This document shows positions 49,376-61,200 of a stretch of 64,000 nucleotides of DNA, piece after piece. The notes under the pieces were generated by a model. The model saw nothing but the letters and a program-made list of their open reading frames with translations, was not told where the DNA came from and ran no database searches. The stretch's first letter is position 1, and every line of letters starts with the position of its first letter. The position numbers and the translations under genes are program-made. Source of the DNA: Rhabdornis inornatus (lineage: Eukaryota; Chordata; Aves; Passeriformes; Rhabdornithidae); the NCBI GenBank assembly GCA_013397075.1, contig VWZS01008816.1, positions 1,311,660 to 1,375,659 of the forward strand, read 5' to 3'.

Positions 49376-52300
49376 TACTTAGGCTATTTTATGATGTCCT
49401 GTTTCTAGGAAAAAGAAGCACATTGGTAAACTAAAGCTGCAGTGTTTTGTGGTTTTTTGGTGGTGCTGGGTTCTTTTTGTTGCTGTTGTGTTTGGGTTTT
49501 GTGTTTTGTTTTGGTATTTTAGTGGGATGTTTATGAGAGTTAATTTTTCAGTTTTCATCAGTTTAGTATACAAGTGTCAGCAGTGCTGAATGAATGCATG
49601 TACTTTAATGAAATACAAGATTGAAACATTGAACTCTTCCAGTTCCATTACTTGGACCGGATGTATATGTAACAGATGTAATACCTGTGCATTTGATTTT
49701 TGATATATTGGCTTATTTGGGGTTTTAGGTGGATAAGATGAGTAAGATTAATAGGGTTCCTTCATGCAAAGCTGCAAAAATAATAGTAAAAAATCAGTGG
49801 AAATTCTAAGTAGAAATTGGAGAAATACTCTTAATTATACTGTGTAAAGGCCTTTCAATTTGCTAGTTAATCTGTATAATAGAGTAACCTGTCACTTTTT
49901 TTTTCTATGTAATATAGTGCTCTTTGCTAAAGAGGAAGGGGAAGTTTGAGGTCACAGAATATTACTCTAATTGTTATTATTCATGTGGTTGTTGGCAGTG
50001 AGACTTGTAGTATAAAGATGAGGTTGATTCAAACATTCACATATTTGTCTGTGGTTTTGTTTGTTCTTTTCTGATACAAGTTGGATGAATATGGATATGT
50101 GAGATGAAGCATATTGATGAATAGTGCTGCAAGTTTATATGCTTTGCAAATGTTGAAAAATATTGGATATCTCCTTGCTAATTCTTCTGTTCTTTTACCA
50201 CGGATCTTTTCATTTACAACTTTTGTTCAGTGAGGCAGATTTAAATCTGGTTTTTGTTTACTCAGTATATAACCAGTGAATTTCCTATGTCACCATTACA
50301 AAACCATATGTATGTACAGACAGAAATAGTTCACGTATCAATATTGTTCAGTAATGCAATTCTTTATTGCCTATTGCCATTATTCTCTTATAAATGAATT
50401 TTCTGCGCTTGAAATACAGGACCAGTTTTTTAGTTGTTGTTATTGATTCAGTGTAAAAATAGCAGTTGTTAAAAAGCAGTCCAAATTTTAAATTAAAAGT
50501 TGCATGTTGCATCTTTCTCTGTTCTCGATGGAGGAGGAAGAACTTAATTTCCCTATTGATGTTTTTGATGCCGTATTACTTAAGAAAATAAGCAGAAGAA
50601 TAAAAGCCTGTGTATAGATTTTGAAGGCATGATTGTGATGATCAAAAACCTTATGGGAAAGCAATTCTAAATGAACTTGAAATTCAATTTCTCGGAAAAC
50701 AAAAGAGCTCTGAAAGCTCAGTGTCACTCTGAACAAAGCAATTAATTACCAGACTTTTGAAACATCAGCTTTGTTCTATTAGAAATCATGGACATAACCC
50801 ACAGTCAGGAAGTTTATTTGAAATAAATAAATATTTTTGTTTTAAAGATGCTAAAATTACAGTAGATTCTAGTGTGAGTCATTAGTTTAATGGCTGAAAT
50901 GCTTGCATCAAGCCCTTCAAAGGTAATGTGAGTTCCCTTTGCCATGTCAATCACCAATCGGAACTGTGGCAGGATAAAATTCATTTCTTCCAGGTACCAA
51001 GCTGGAGACCTTGCAAAGGTGTTCCCAGGAGTGTTGGTGTTCAGTAACTCAGTCTTTCAATTTACCACACTTCTGAGCAGCTGTTACTTACAGGTGAAAA
51101 GCATTCACAAGGCTCCCTGCATCCATTTCTTTACCTGCAGGCCACAGGTGGCAGGCTTCTGCTTGAAGTGTGCCTTATCAGCAGTTGTGTTACTGTGATA
51201 TATGATAATGAGTTACCAGTGAAATGGAAATAAACCAAGTAAATAATCTATAAAAGGAAAACATTGCAATCACTGCAAGAACTGCATAATCAGTTGAAAG
51301 AAAAAACTCAAGTACCTGCTTTGTGAAGAGCCTCAATAATTGGTCTCTGTAGAATTTTTATTGTCTGTTTGACAAATAATAAATATTGAACAGAACAAGT
51401 TATGAAACAACTACATGCAAAAGGCATTTAAGTGAAGCTAAACAGTGTAGATTGAAACATGAATATAAAGTGGCAGGAAAGGATAGGTACCACATACAGC
51501 TCAGAATTGTGTTTCACTCTTAATGGGTGTTAAGAGAAGAGCAGTGGACTTGGGAATTGAGGGCAGTTCTCAAAACCAGAGAGGAGGGCTTGCCATCCCT
51601 GCTAAATGCCGGGCTGCCACTTTTTGTCTTCCTGTTATCCCTTACACACCAGTGTACGTTCCCTCTCACACACACACTGTGAGCATGGCTGGCCATAAGG
51701 ACATCAGCTCCAGCTGTTCAGGTGTCCCAGACCCACAAACAGTGCTCACATAAGCCAGAACTGTACATCAATCTTGTTCTTATCCACTGGCTAAACATGT
51801 TCAAATTTGCACATAAAATTCCCTCTGGTAGCTCCCCTTTGACCTACATTCACACTCATACCCAGTTTCCTGGCTGCCTAGTTAGGTTTGAAATTTGCAA
51901 GTATCTTGCTTGCTCGAACGCACACGAAACGGACAGCATTCTCCTGAAGGAAGTGAGTTTGGAGTAGAGTTTAAAAAGAAGATAGGAGGTACTGCCATGT
52001 TCAGGCACCAGACTTGCTTCCCCCTGCATTCAACCAGCTGCTTTCATTCCTGCTTCTGTCCTCCTTGCTGTGCATGCTACTTCTGAGTCCCTTTAATCCT
52101 TTTGTTTCTCATCCTGTCTCCTCACAGCTAAACAACCTGCCCCAATTTGCTTTTAACCTTTAGAGCCACTGTTACTATAGATATTCCCCATTTTGGAATT
52201 TCTGGTGTTACCAAAGGTAATCTCAGACTCATTGTAGCCTTAAGATGTTTGCCAGAGTTCTGTTGGGTTTACAAGACTCCCAAAAATGTTTCAGGGCTCC

Positions 52301-54680
52301 CCATTCAGTTTTTGTGCAATGTATCTGTTTCTCCCACATCCACCCCCTGGAACCATTCAGTGAAACCTAGCCCTTCCTCATAGCACCAGATGTAATTCTT
52401 ATTAATTTCTTGCGAAGGCCTGTGTTGTGTCCAGCAGATTCTCATCCAGTCTTCAGGAGTTTCTCTCACTCTCCTCAGTAAGATTAACCTTACTTCAGGG
52501 CCCATTTACCTGCAGGCATGCCTCAATATTATATTTGTTCTCTTTTGTTCCTGATCCTGAATTTAACCTACTTTTCAGTCTGGCTTGCTGGAGTAGCTTG
52601 TGTTCAGACTCAGAGAAAGTCAGTCTAACATTGAAAGAGGCAATTTTATTTTTAATTTTTTTTTCATACTGAGTGATTGTGATATTAAGCATCTTTGCAC
52701 AAAACCAATATCTCACCCTTCTGCATATGAATACGTGTGAACAGGAACTCTGATTTGCTGCAAGGTGGGGTAGGAGATCCACTTTTTAGAAACAAGGAAT
52801 CAGGAAAATATCTGATTGATTGGCAGTTTTTCAGAATGTGTAAGAGGTGGAACCTTTCTCGTTTGCAAGCAGGCATGAATTTAAAATTCCTCTGCAGGTT
52901 GTCATCCTTGTTGTCAACACTCATAAATTTCTCAGAAATAACTGTAAATTGATTAATGTTAGAGATGACCAGAAATGCTGATAAAATACTCTAGGTATTT
53001 CTGTAATTTTAGCTTTGTGTGGGGAAAAAGAAAAAAATAAAAAAAAAAAATAAACAAAAATCTCTGACTTTGCTTGCCTACTTGATTTTGATAAATTCAA
53101 ATGAAGTTGTTATGAAATAGGTTAGGCCTTCAGGAAGCCTATAGTACATTTTCAGTTAACAGAGGAAAAATCATTCCTACTCTTTCTTTATTCAATATCA
53201 GATGGAATTGAGAATTTCTGAAGAAATGCTTGAGAGTGGCCTCTGCAGATTTTACATCCATCAGTAACTGGCAGATAATGTGACACTGTTAAGAAAGACT
53301 CAAGCTGCTTAACTTTGTCACACAATAATGCCACCAATGTAATCCAAGTATAATAGCTCTTTATATGCCATAACCCAGGCCATTCTTCACAAGTACCTCG
53401 CCTTTCTGAAATATGATGATTGGCATGGTCAGACAGGTAGAAAACCTTGAAAAATTAAATAACAGTATCTCGTTTTTTCACATAACATACAGCTAATCCT
53501 TTCAAGTAATGATTGTCGCCTGCCACTTGTGTAGTCTCTGTTTGATTTGATGTTTTTAAGCAAATATGATCTTTCTGCAGTGTTCCTGGTACTCTTTTGT
53601 GTTTTACTATTTTTTCTTTTTATATTTTAATCAATCTGTGATGTAATTTACCACTAAATGAAAAGGAATTATGTTGTAGTTGAGGAATAATAATGCAGAA
53701 CCATATACTACTAATTTAGTACCATGTTTACTACACTGTAGCTGGTAGAAAATCAATAAGTTACTTAGTTCGCAAGGCAACCAGTAAACCATGATGTGTG
53801 ATTCCTTGCATGGTGTGAGATTGTTCAGGCAGCAGCTTCTCCTTTAACAATGAAAAACTTATTATAAAGTTAAATATTGGAGCTATGAACCCAGAAACAG
53901 TAATGAAGCATTTAGCAGTGCTGCATTATCTCATTAGACCTGAATCATTTCTCTAGCTCAATATTAGCTGTCCTCAGCAATGATAGGCTACTCAGGATCC
54001 CATCTAAGAGGAAAGACTATTTCAGTCTTCCCAGCCTTCTACAGTCATGTTTTTTATAACTTAAAAAAGGGGGAGGAAAAAAAAAAGAAAAAAAACAAAC
54101 TGAACATTTTAGTTATATTGATAATTCATAATAGTGTAAAGGAAAATTAAATAGTAAATTCTGCCAATGTGAAGACTATTCTTATTTATTAATTCTCATT
54201 GCCTGATTTTAAGAGCTATGTATTATGCTAACAAAACTTAAAGAAAGCTGGTTATTAAGGGCCTGAGCAGGTACCAGTGTAAAAAGAGTAAACATCAAGA
54301 GCTGAAAGATCCTTTCACAATTCTTTTGTTTTGATCCTGGAAAGTGCAATAGTGGAATTGATGTTTAAGTGCTCACAGTTCTTTCCCTTTTGTGCAGAAT
54401 AGTGAAAGTGTTGTAGGGGTGCCTCACCCTTGCATTCAAAATACTATGTGCAAAAGAGAATTCACCACAGAGCTGTACTGGCTTAATTGCAGTCGAAATA
54501 AAATCTACATGTGAAATTCAGTTATTATTAGTCTATTTGCAATAATAGTAATTGTAGTGCAAAATAATGCAGTACAGCCTTATTAATACAGTCTTATAAA
54601 ATTGTTACACAGGACCTTGCTAGTACCTACTTCTGTTTGTCAATGTCCAATATTCCCACGTCTCTTTGGGCTCTCTGTAG
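49376..54680. other. Unassigned AT-rich stretch
   Basis: No gene or known transposon recognised. T/G-rich low complexity lies at 49440-49520 and A-rich runs at 53023-53060 and 54062-54100. The stretch 51505-52680 is less AT-rich, with several short frames and a CACACACACAC run near 51668. It could be an unrecognised repeat or conserved non-coding DNA. Confidence 0.35.
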
Positions 54681-54920
54681 CAGAACAGTGTTGAGGTGCT
54701 GCAGGACATTGTCAGCAACTGGGAAATGTTTTATGCTGGTGGTAACAGCCGTGTGTTCCTTAGTTTGAGAGTCTGTGCAGAGTTATTTTATAAGAGAGGA
54801 ATCATATTTGAATATCCTGAAAGGTTTCTGAATAATCTTTTTCAAAAACTTCTGCGTCTAAGCATCCGTTCGAATGGAGGAGAATTGAAAGAAGTTTGGA
54901 GGTACTGTGAAATGATAATG
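54681..54920 (+). CDS. Internal coding exon of an unidentified gene
   Basis: The segment is exactly 240 bases (80 codons) with no stop. It is preceded by CTTTGGGCTCTCTGTAG, a pyrimidine-rich acceptor, and followed at once by GTAAGT, a consensus donor. It is phase 0 at both ends. The translation is protein-like and amphipathic, for example NWEMFYAGGNSRVFLSLRVC near the start and FYKRGIIFEYPERFLNNLFQ in the middle, ending in WRYCEMIM. Leucine, phenylalanine and charged residues alternate as in helical repeat proteins. The frame stays open for ten codons past the donor, but the splice site is a better end. I do not recognise the family and name no gene. No neighbouring exon of the same gene is certain within the window, so its introns must be long, or the exon is terminal to what is visible here. 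Confidence 0.75.
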
Positions 54921-56013
54921 GTAAGTTGTAGAGCTATTCCTCAGTCTTAAAAGCTCATGCTTCTATTGCTTGTTTCTGTCCTACTGCTGACAGAGAGTAT
55001 GTTGTTTGAAGCTAATTATTTGCTGTTGGCCTTACAAAACCAAGCTTTCTTATTTAGAGTAAAGGTTAGCTCTTATTTATGACTTCCTTCAGCTATTTTA
55101 TTAGAGGAGTGAAAAAAATTCTTAAATCATTGCATAGCACCTTAATTAGGAGTTTGAAGAGAGCTTTCCTAATTATGGAATTCTTATTACAGACTTTTCC
55201 TTGGAACCAGTTCTGAGTCTTTTATGAAGTTATAGTGAGACTACACACTAGAGTCATAAAAAATTTGAAAAGGAGATTCAGAGANGACCTATGGGTGGTA
55301 GTCTTCTGAAAACTGGAAAGTAGGACATGGAGAGATCTTTTACACTTTTGCTCTTAAAAGAAGCTTCTTTGGGTCGTGGGTAGTGCAAAGGTCATCACAC
55401 CTGATGATTTTAATTGTAAGGTTTGCTGTAGTTGTAGCTATTTTTCTAAAACCCAGGCTTCTGATATAAAGGAACAAATGAATCTTGGGTTTTCTTAAAA
55501 AATAGCATTATTCTAATGTCTGTAGTTGAGGAGAAAAGCTTAAAAATATGTTCTGTGTTGCAGAATTATGAAGACAATCTGAGAAGAAAATCTTTACTCT
55601 TGCACTTTCTTAAAAACATGGTCTCTTAGTAATCAGGCTGTATTGCATTCCTAGTTTGAAATTTCCTTATTGTGGTATCTCTGGAAACTTAAACTACTGC
55701 TGTCCTTTATAGAATTAGTGAGTGAAACAGCTTCATACTTGCAAATTATTAACTTTCTATATTATATATTGGGTTGGATTTTTTTGTTTGGTTGGTTTTT
55801 TTGTTTGTTTTTATTTGTTTTTTTTTTTTTTTTTCATTTTAGGACTGCAGCTATATCAAAATATTGGAAATAACAAATATGACTTTTAAAATATCCCTAA
55901 GTATTTTATTTTTTGACATTGACTTCTACTGTTATATATGTTTATTTTTATAAGTAATTCTATGTCAACTTCAAATGTCTGTTTTCATACTGAGGAAGAT
56001 CAGGTTAATTTAC
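54921..56013. other. Likely intronic stretch between two exon candidates
   Basis: AT-rich with an N at 55285 and a T-rich low-complexity run at 55783-55840. No repeat recognised. Confidence 0.4.
55285..55285. other. Single N, nature unclear
   Basis: Unlike the Ns at 20942 and 48485, its flanks do not repeat each other and it lies in no recognised element. It may be an ambiguous base or a small gap. Confidence 0.4.
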
Positions 56014-56212
56014 CTTGCAATTCCTGCATTGGTACCATTATCCATGGAGTTGGATTGGGCCATGGTGTTATAGGGTCCAATTCAAAGTTCACATTTCTGT
56101 GGTCATGACTTTTATGAAATGTTAATTGTTGCTCTACATACTTTTGATAAGGTCTGAATCTGAGAGAATCTTGAAGTATATCTGCTGGCAACTTTTCTTT
56201 AAAATAAATGTA
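56014..56212 (-). CDS. Candidate coding exon of an unidentified gene (minus strand)
   Basis: On the minus strand, ATTTTCAATATTTTCAG precedes 56212 and GCAAG followed by GTAAAT ends the segment at 56014. The 199-base stretch is open, phase 0 at entry. The translation includes LPADILQDSLRFRPYQKYVE, HKSHDHRNVNFELDPITPWP and NPTPWIMVPMQ. The proline- and tryptophan-containing end is unlike the F/K/L/S-rich chance frames elsewhere in the window. The open frame extends upstream to ATG at 56248, with an in-frame stop two codons before it, so the exon could start slightly further 5', for example after CCTCAG at 56230. I do not recognise the protein. It could also be a piece of a retrocopy. It lies on the opposite strand, about 1.1 kb from the exon at 54681-54920. 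Confidence 0.5.
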
Positions 56213-57960
56213 CTGAAAATATTGAAAATCTTCCAGCTGAGGTTTCATGAAACATCAACCAGAACAAGGTGTATTTTTTGGAAAGAGATGAAAATTCAGC
56301 TTTTAACATCTGGAAATGACAGGAATTGAAATCAGTGTCTCCCTGCTTAGTCTGCTCTTCTAGAGCAGTTTTATTTTTTTTTTTTCCATGGCCTTGCTCT
56401 CCAAGTGATTTCCAGTTCTTCACACATACACCTCTAGATCCCAAGTTATTCTAACTTTGGCTGCCTCCTCTGTAAACTTGGCGGTACATATGCTCCCTAT
56501 ATCTTCTTAGGAGTTTCTCAGCATGCACCCTGTCTGCAAGTTCCTTCTGTGCTCTCTTGCTGTTTCTGCCGGTCATGTCCTACACTCCAGGAAGCTCTTT
56601 CCAATTGAGCATCCTCATTTGCTCTCAAGGCCATCTCCAATCATCCAACATGTCCTCTTAACACAGCGTACAAGCACAATAATTCTAATGCTCATGAATC
56701 TTTAAAAAAAAAATTGACTTTGCATTCAAAAATGAACAAGCCAAAAAAAAAAAAAAAAAAAAAAACAAAAAACAAACACCCCCCAAAAAACAAAAAAAGA
56801 CAACCAAGCAAAAACAAAACAAAAACAAACAAAAAAACCCCAAAACAAACAAACAAAAAAAAACACACAAAAAACCCCCCATCATTCAGACCATGTAAAA
56901 TGGACAGTCAAGTCCAAAGGCTTGTTCATCATCACTTCCAGAAGTTAAAGGTAACATTATTAAACTGTAATGTGATTTGGCATGGCTTTCTCTCTCTAGA
57001 TAATCTGTGTAAGAAGCGTGGAGTTACGTGACATGCTAATATCCTTTTGGATGAGATTTTAAAAAAATCAGACAATACTTTTACAGGAAAAAGTTGTTCA
57101 GGTTAACATTTTGATAAATGTTTTTTAAGACATACCACCTTTGATTTTGTTTTTTTTCTTCTGAAACGAAGGTGCTTTGGCTTCATAGGGCACTATATGT
57201 ACCTTGTTCAGCAAAACTAGTTTTACCGATGTAAGTGCATCCTCCATTTATACATAAGTATGTTAAGAGAACTTGGAAACAGGTTATGCCTGCTGGCAGG
57301 CATTGGCAAGTGTCTGACAGTTGTCTGAAAATACGTGTACAAACTTGTGATGTTTTATCGCCTGTCGCTATCTCCTCAATGCAGAGTATCTATGTCATAA
57401 CTTGCTGAAACCATGCTACATAGAATACAAATACTCAAGGAAGAACAATACAATTTTTAGCACTATTTTAATTTTAAAAGCTGGTATGTCCTATAAAAAT
57501 AACTTTACAATTTGGTGATGATGAGAGTTCCATCATGGCCATTATGAGAGTTCAGTCCTTTCCTTCAGAAGAGAATATTGTAACTGGAAAGATTTTCTAG
57601 TCCTTCTGCATTGAAGCTTCTTATTTGTCTCCGATTTTCCATATATTCCAGCTGCCTGTTGAAAAGGGGAAAGCATATTTACCAGTTGTTAGGATCTCAA
57701 CTTGAGATACATGTAGATAATGTATGTATATCTGACCACAAACACATGTGGCCCACAAGACAACTCCTGCTGTTCCATTTACTAATTAGCTTGGGTGGGA
57801 GGCAGTGTTGGAAAGGCAGTGAGCATAGAGCTGTGTGGGGCATCTCCAGCTTCCTTGGTGCTTTCTTTGCCAGTTGCAGCACTGCTATTGAGCATCAGTA
57901 AAGTTGGGCCATATGGGAGCCACTTCCTTGTTGTCTAGGGGCACTGCTCTAAGCAAAGCT
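56213..57960. other. Unassigned stretch with A-rich low complexity
   Basis: A less AT-rich segment, 56380-56690, is followed by A runs at 56702 and 56743. I see no recognised protein in it. A plus-strand frame at 57611-57901 (96 codons) has no known domain. Confidence 0.35.
56743..56880 (+). repeat. A-rich simple sequence with AAAC units
   Basis: A run of about 23 A passes into repeated AAAC, AAAAAC and CCCC-interrupted units up to 56880. It creates open frames rich in K, N and P (or F and C on the other strand) that have no coding meaning. Confidence 0.85.
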
Positions 57961-58290
57961 TGTTAGCGTGGTGGTTGAAGAGAGGCAGATTGGACTCTGG
58001 GTGTGAGCCTGAGACAAGATTCTGGGAAGTACCAACCCTTTGGTTAACACAAGGCGTGTAGACCGATCCCACCAGCCAGGAGAGCAGGAACTCAGAGATG
58101 CAAGAGAAGCCAATGACACATTTGGAAGACCCCAGACTATGACACTTGGACTGTGAGGGTATAAAAGCCCAGGGGTTCCTTTGTCAGGAGTCCCTCCTCA
58201 GAGGCACCAGCTCGGGCTGTTTCTGTGTTACTGCACCATAAATAAGTGGCTTTACAAAAAGAGATAGCTCAGATTCTGCTAAGGGAAACC
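57961..58290 (+). mobile_element. Probable solo LTR with retroviral-type promoter
   Basis: TGTTAGCGTGGTGGTTGAAG at 57961 looks like an LTR start. Further on come AGCCAATGACAC (CCAAT box, near 58110), GGGTATAAAAGCCC (TATA box, 58160), a GC-rich presumed R region TCAGGAGTCCCTCCTCAGAG, and CCATAAATAAGTGGC (poly(A)-signal-like, near 58238), then TTCTGCTAAGGGAAACC. The spacing of CCAAT, TATA and poly(A)-like motifs is that of a short gammaretrovirus-like or ERV1-like LTR. The 3' edge and target duplication are not settled, and no gag-pol-env follows. Confidence 0.6.
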
Positions 58291-61200
58291 TAAGGTCAAG
58301 TCAGTCAGGAACCCTGGTCTGCCTGTGTGAGAGTGGGGTGTGTAGGGAGTCAAATGGGCACCTGTTGCTCACTGGGCTCACCAGCTGTGAAGGGCAATGT
58401 GACTGCCAGAGTGCCTTCTGGATGGTAACATGAGAAGTTTCCTTATCAATGGTCATGTACCATAAGTGCTACTATCCACATGGGCATTCTGACTTCGCTA
58501 CTGCCTTTGCAGTACAAGCAAAACAAAAATGAGATGTCAAAATAGACTGACCCAGCATCTTTGACAAAGACACAGGATACCACACTCAAACTGGTGACTC
58601 TGGTGATTAGCACTGAAGCTGAGCTTTCTTGCTAAGAGGTATCCTATCCCCATGCTCATCTTAAGCACTTCTTAAAATTAACATGTCTTGTAAGGTCAGA
58701 CATCCAAGACAGGAATAGATATACCTTACTTTTAGATGTTAATATAAGTCACCACAAGAAAAGGAAAGTGCCCACATTGAGATGCAATTAGTTTTCATTG
58801 GTATAGATTTGTTTTTGTTTGTTTTATGTTCTTGAGAGGTTAAATACAGAAACCTTCAAATGCAGTTTCTTAATGCTTAGCTCAGCTGCAAATCCTGAAC
58901 ACTCACCAAAAACTCTTGTGAAATGTGATTGTATTAAATAAGCTTTAATGTTCTGCTGCTGCATATAGTTTGTAAGGTGTAGAGTACTTGCAAAAAGGCA
59001 TGCAGAAAAGATAACTTGGAAATCCATTCACAAATGTGATTGCAAGAGAAAAATGAATGTCTAATTGAAGATTTCATTTGTGCCAAATTTTATGAAGCGT
59101 TATATTTGTGTGTTTCTACTTTCTGGATGGCTAGCTGACTGTAATAAATTGAGTATATAGGTGCACACATAAGTGAGGGCCTGAACGTTACACTATATAG
59201 AGCTGATTAAGACCTTGAATCATGGCAGATTGTGGATTTTCCTGTTTCAAACACTGGTATATAGGGAAACTATATTCCCTTCCTAGGTAAATTACTTATC
59301 TTGTAGGTAATTATTTTTTTATCCATGCACGTATGAACAGTAACTGGAAAATTAACTGTGTCTTACTGCCTTGGAAATTCCACCCTACAGGATGATTCTA
59401 ATCAAGTTACATAAAGAGTTGTTCATAAATATTATCAGGAGCAGAGCTGAACCAGCACAGTAATGTGGCTCCTTTAGAGTTTCAGCAATTGGATTTATGT
59501 CAGCTTTGTTATATTGTGAACAGCAAGATGTTACAGAACAGAAAATTAAAACCTTTGTGTTTCTAAATTGTGAGATGAGTTAATGTCTTCTACTCTGTCC
59601 AATTTTTCAATCCCTATTTACACTGTAAAATCCACTTCAGGAAAGTAAACATATTCCAAGACTTCTAAACCCTTCTAAAATTTTACACTGCTCTAACAGG
59701 AAAGTGTACAGAAGCATGAAATAATACAAGCCATACTCTGTGATCCTCTGACTGTTGACATGTGGTATATACATATTACAGCTGTCCATCCTCAGGGAAT
59801 TCCTGCCAGGATTCACTGATAGAAAGTTAGGAATTTTTAATTTTTAAACAATTCATTCTTTATCATCACAGCTTTTAATTTACTCCATATTAATAATGTC
59901 ATGTTTAGTTTAGATGAATGCTAAAATATGGTAGGATCATGGCTCTACTTAAGCACTAGTAGTACAGCTAGTATATAGCCCCCATATTTTGGCAACAGAC
60001 AAGTTTGCACAATGTGCTTCAGTTTTTAACAAGGAGATAATCTTATAAAAATGTCACTTAAATGTATAAAAAGACTCTCATAAACATTACCTTTGTTTTC
60101 TGAATGCTGTACAGTACCTTGCTGTTTTCAGGCTTCAAAAAAGTCTGAGGGTTTGGTTGTTTTATAGTGGGTTTTTTGTTTAGTTTATTTGGGGTTTCTT
60201 TGTTTGTTTGTTCTTTTTGTTGGTTTTTTGTTTTTAAATTAGAGAGAGGCATGTGGATTTAATCTTATGGAAACAGCCTACTTTTGGTCAAGATATGGAC
60301 AAAAGGTCCCAGAATGGTAGTATAAATTTATATTGATGTACTTAATTATAAAAATCTTCCAGATACTTCTATTTCTGTGATGTTAGGAGAGAGCCTTAAG
60401 ATTGGACTATGGTAAGAGAACATAAAGTTCTACATGTAGTGCAGTGTGACTCTTCTGCCAATTGGTTTGACATGAAAGAGATTAGAATTATTTTGGAATA
60501 ATGAGCTATGTTATTGTTACACACAATATAATTATAGAATGCTCAGCACTCTTTTGTGGATGTTTTTTTTTTTTTTAACTTCCATGTTTTTCTGTAGATA
60601 AATTTTACCCTCTCTGTTTCCAGTCTTGCTTGACTGTGGTGTTCAAGACAGGAGAAGGCAGATATTGAGTTGTTGGGTACCAAAGACGATTCAGGCTTGA
60701 TCATAGCTGCACATGCCCAGATTTTCCTATGAGGCTCATCCTCCACTGGCCCAGGTCATTCCTGCTGTAGCAGTTCCTCTAACATACAACTCAAATCAAG
60801 GGTTATTTTTCCCTAAAATGAAATCTCGTTGAGATGCACACTTGATTTCCTCACCAAGTACACCAATGTCCTCTTCAATCTAGTGCTAACAAGGTTCCTT
60901 CTGCTAAACTTGCTGAAGATACAGTTAATTCAAGATTTCCAGAAGGGGATGAAACTGTTAGCTTGGACATGATTTTGCTATGCTCCTTTGAATGTGCAGA
61001 CAGATCAAATTTGCAGTACTTTTCTCTGTTCAGAGTATTCCTTGTGACCCCTTGCCAATTGTTGCCATAATCTTGCAGAAAAACAATTCTATGAAGAAAG
61101 AGGTTTTTTTTCCTTTGTAAGCAGCTAAAAGATCTTTAGTAGAAGTAGTTTTCAAGGCTGAATGAAGACAATGGACATACAGAGTCATGTGACCCAGAGC

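Noticed and set aside
56714..57031. Lysine-rich 105-codon frame
   Set aside because: It is a translation of A-rich simple sequence.
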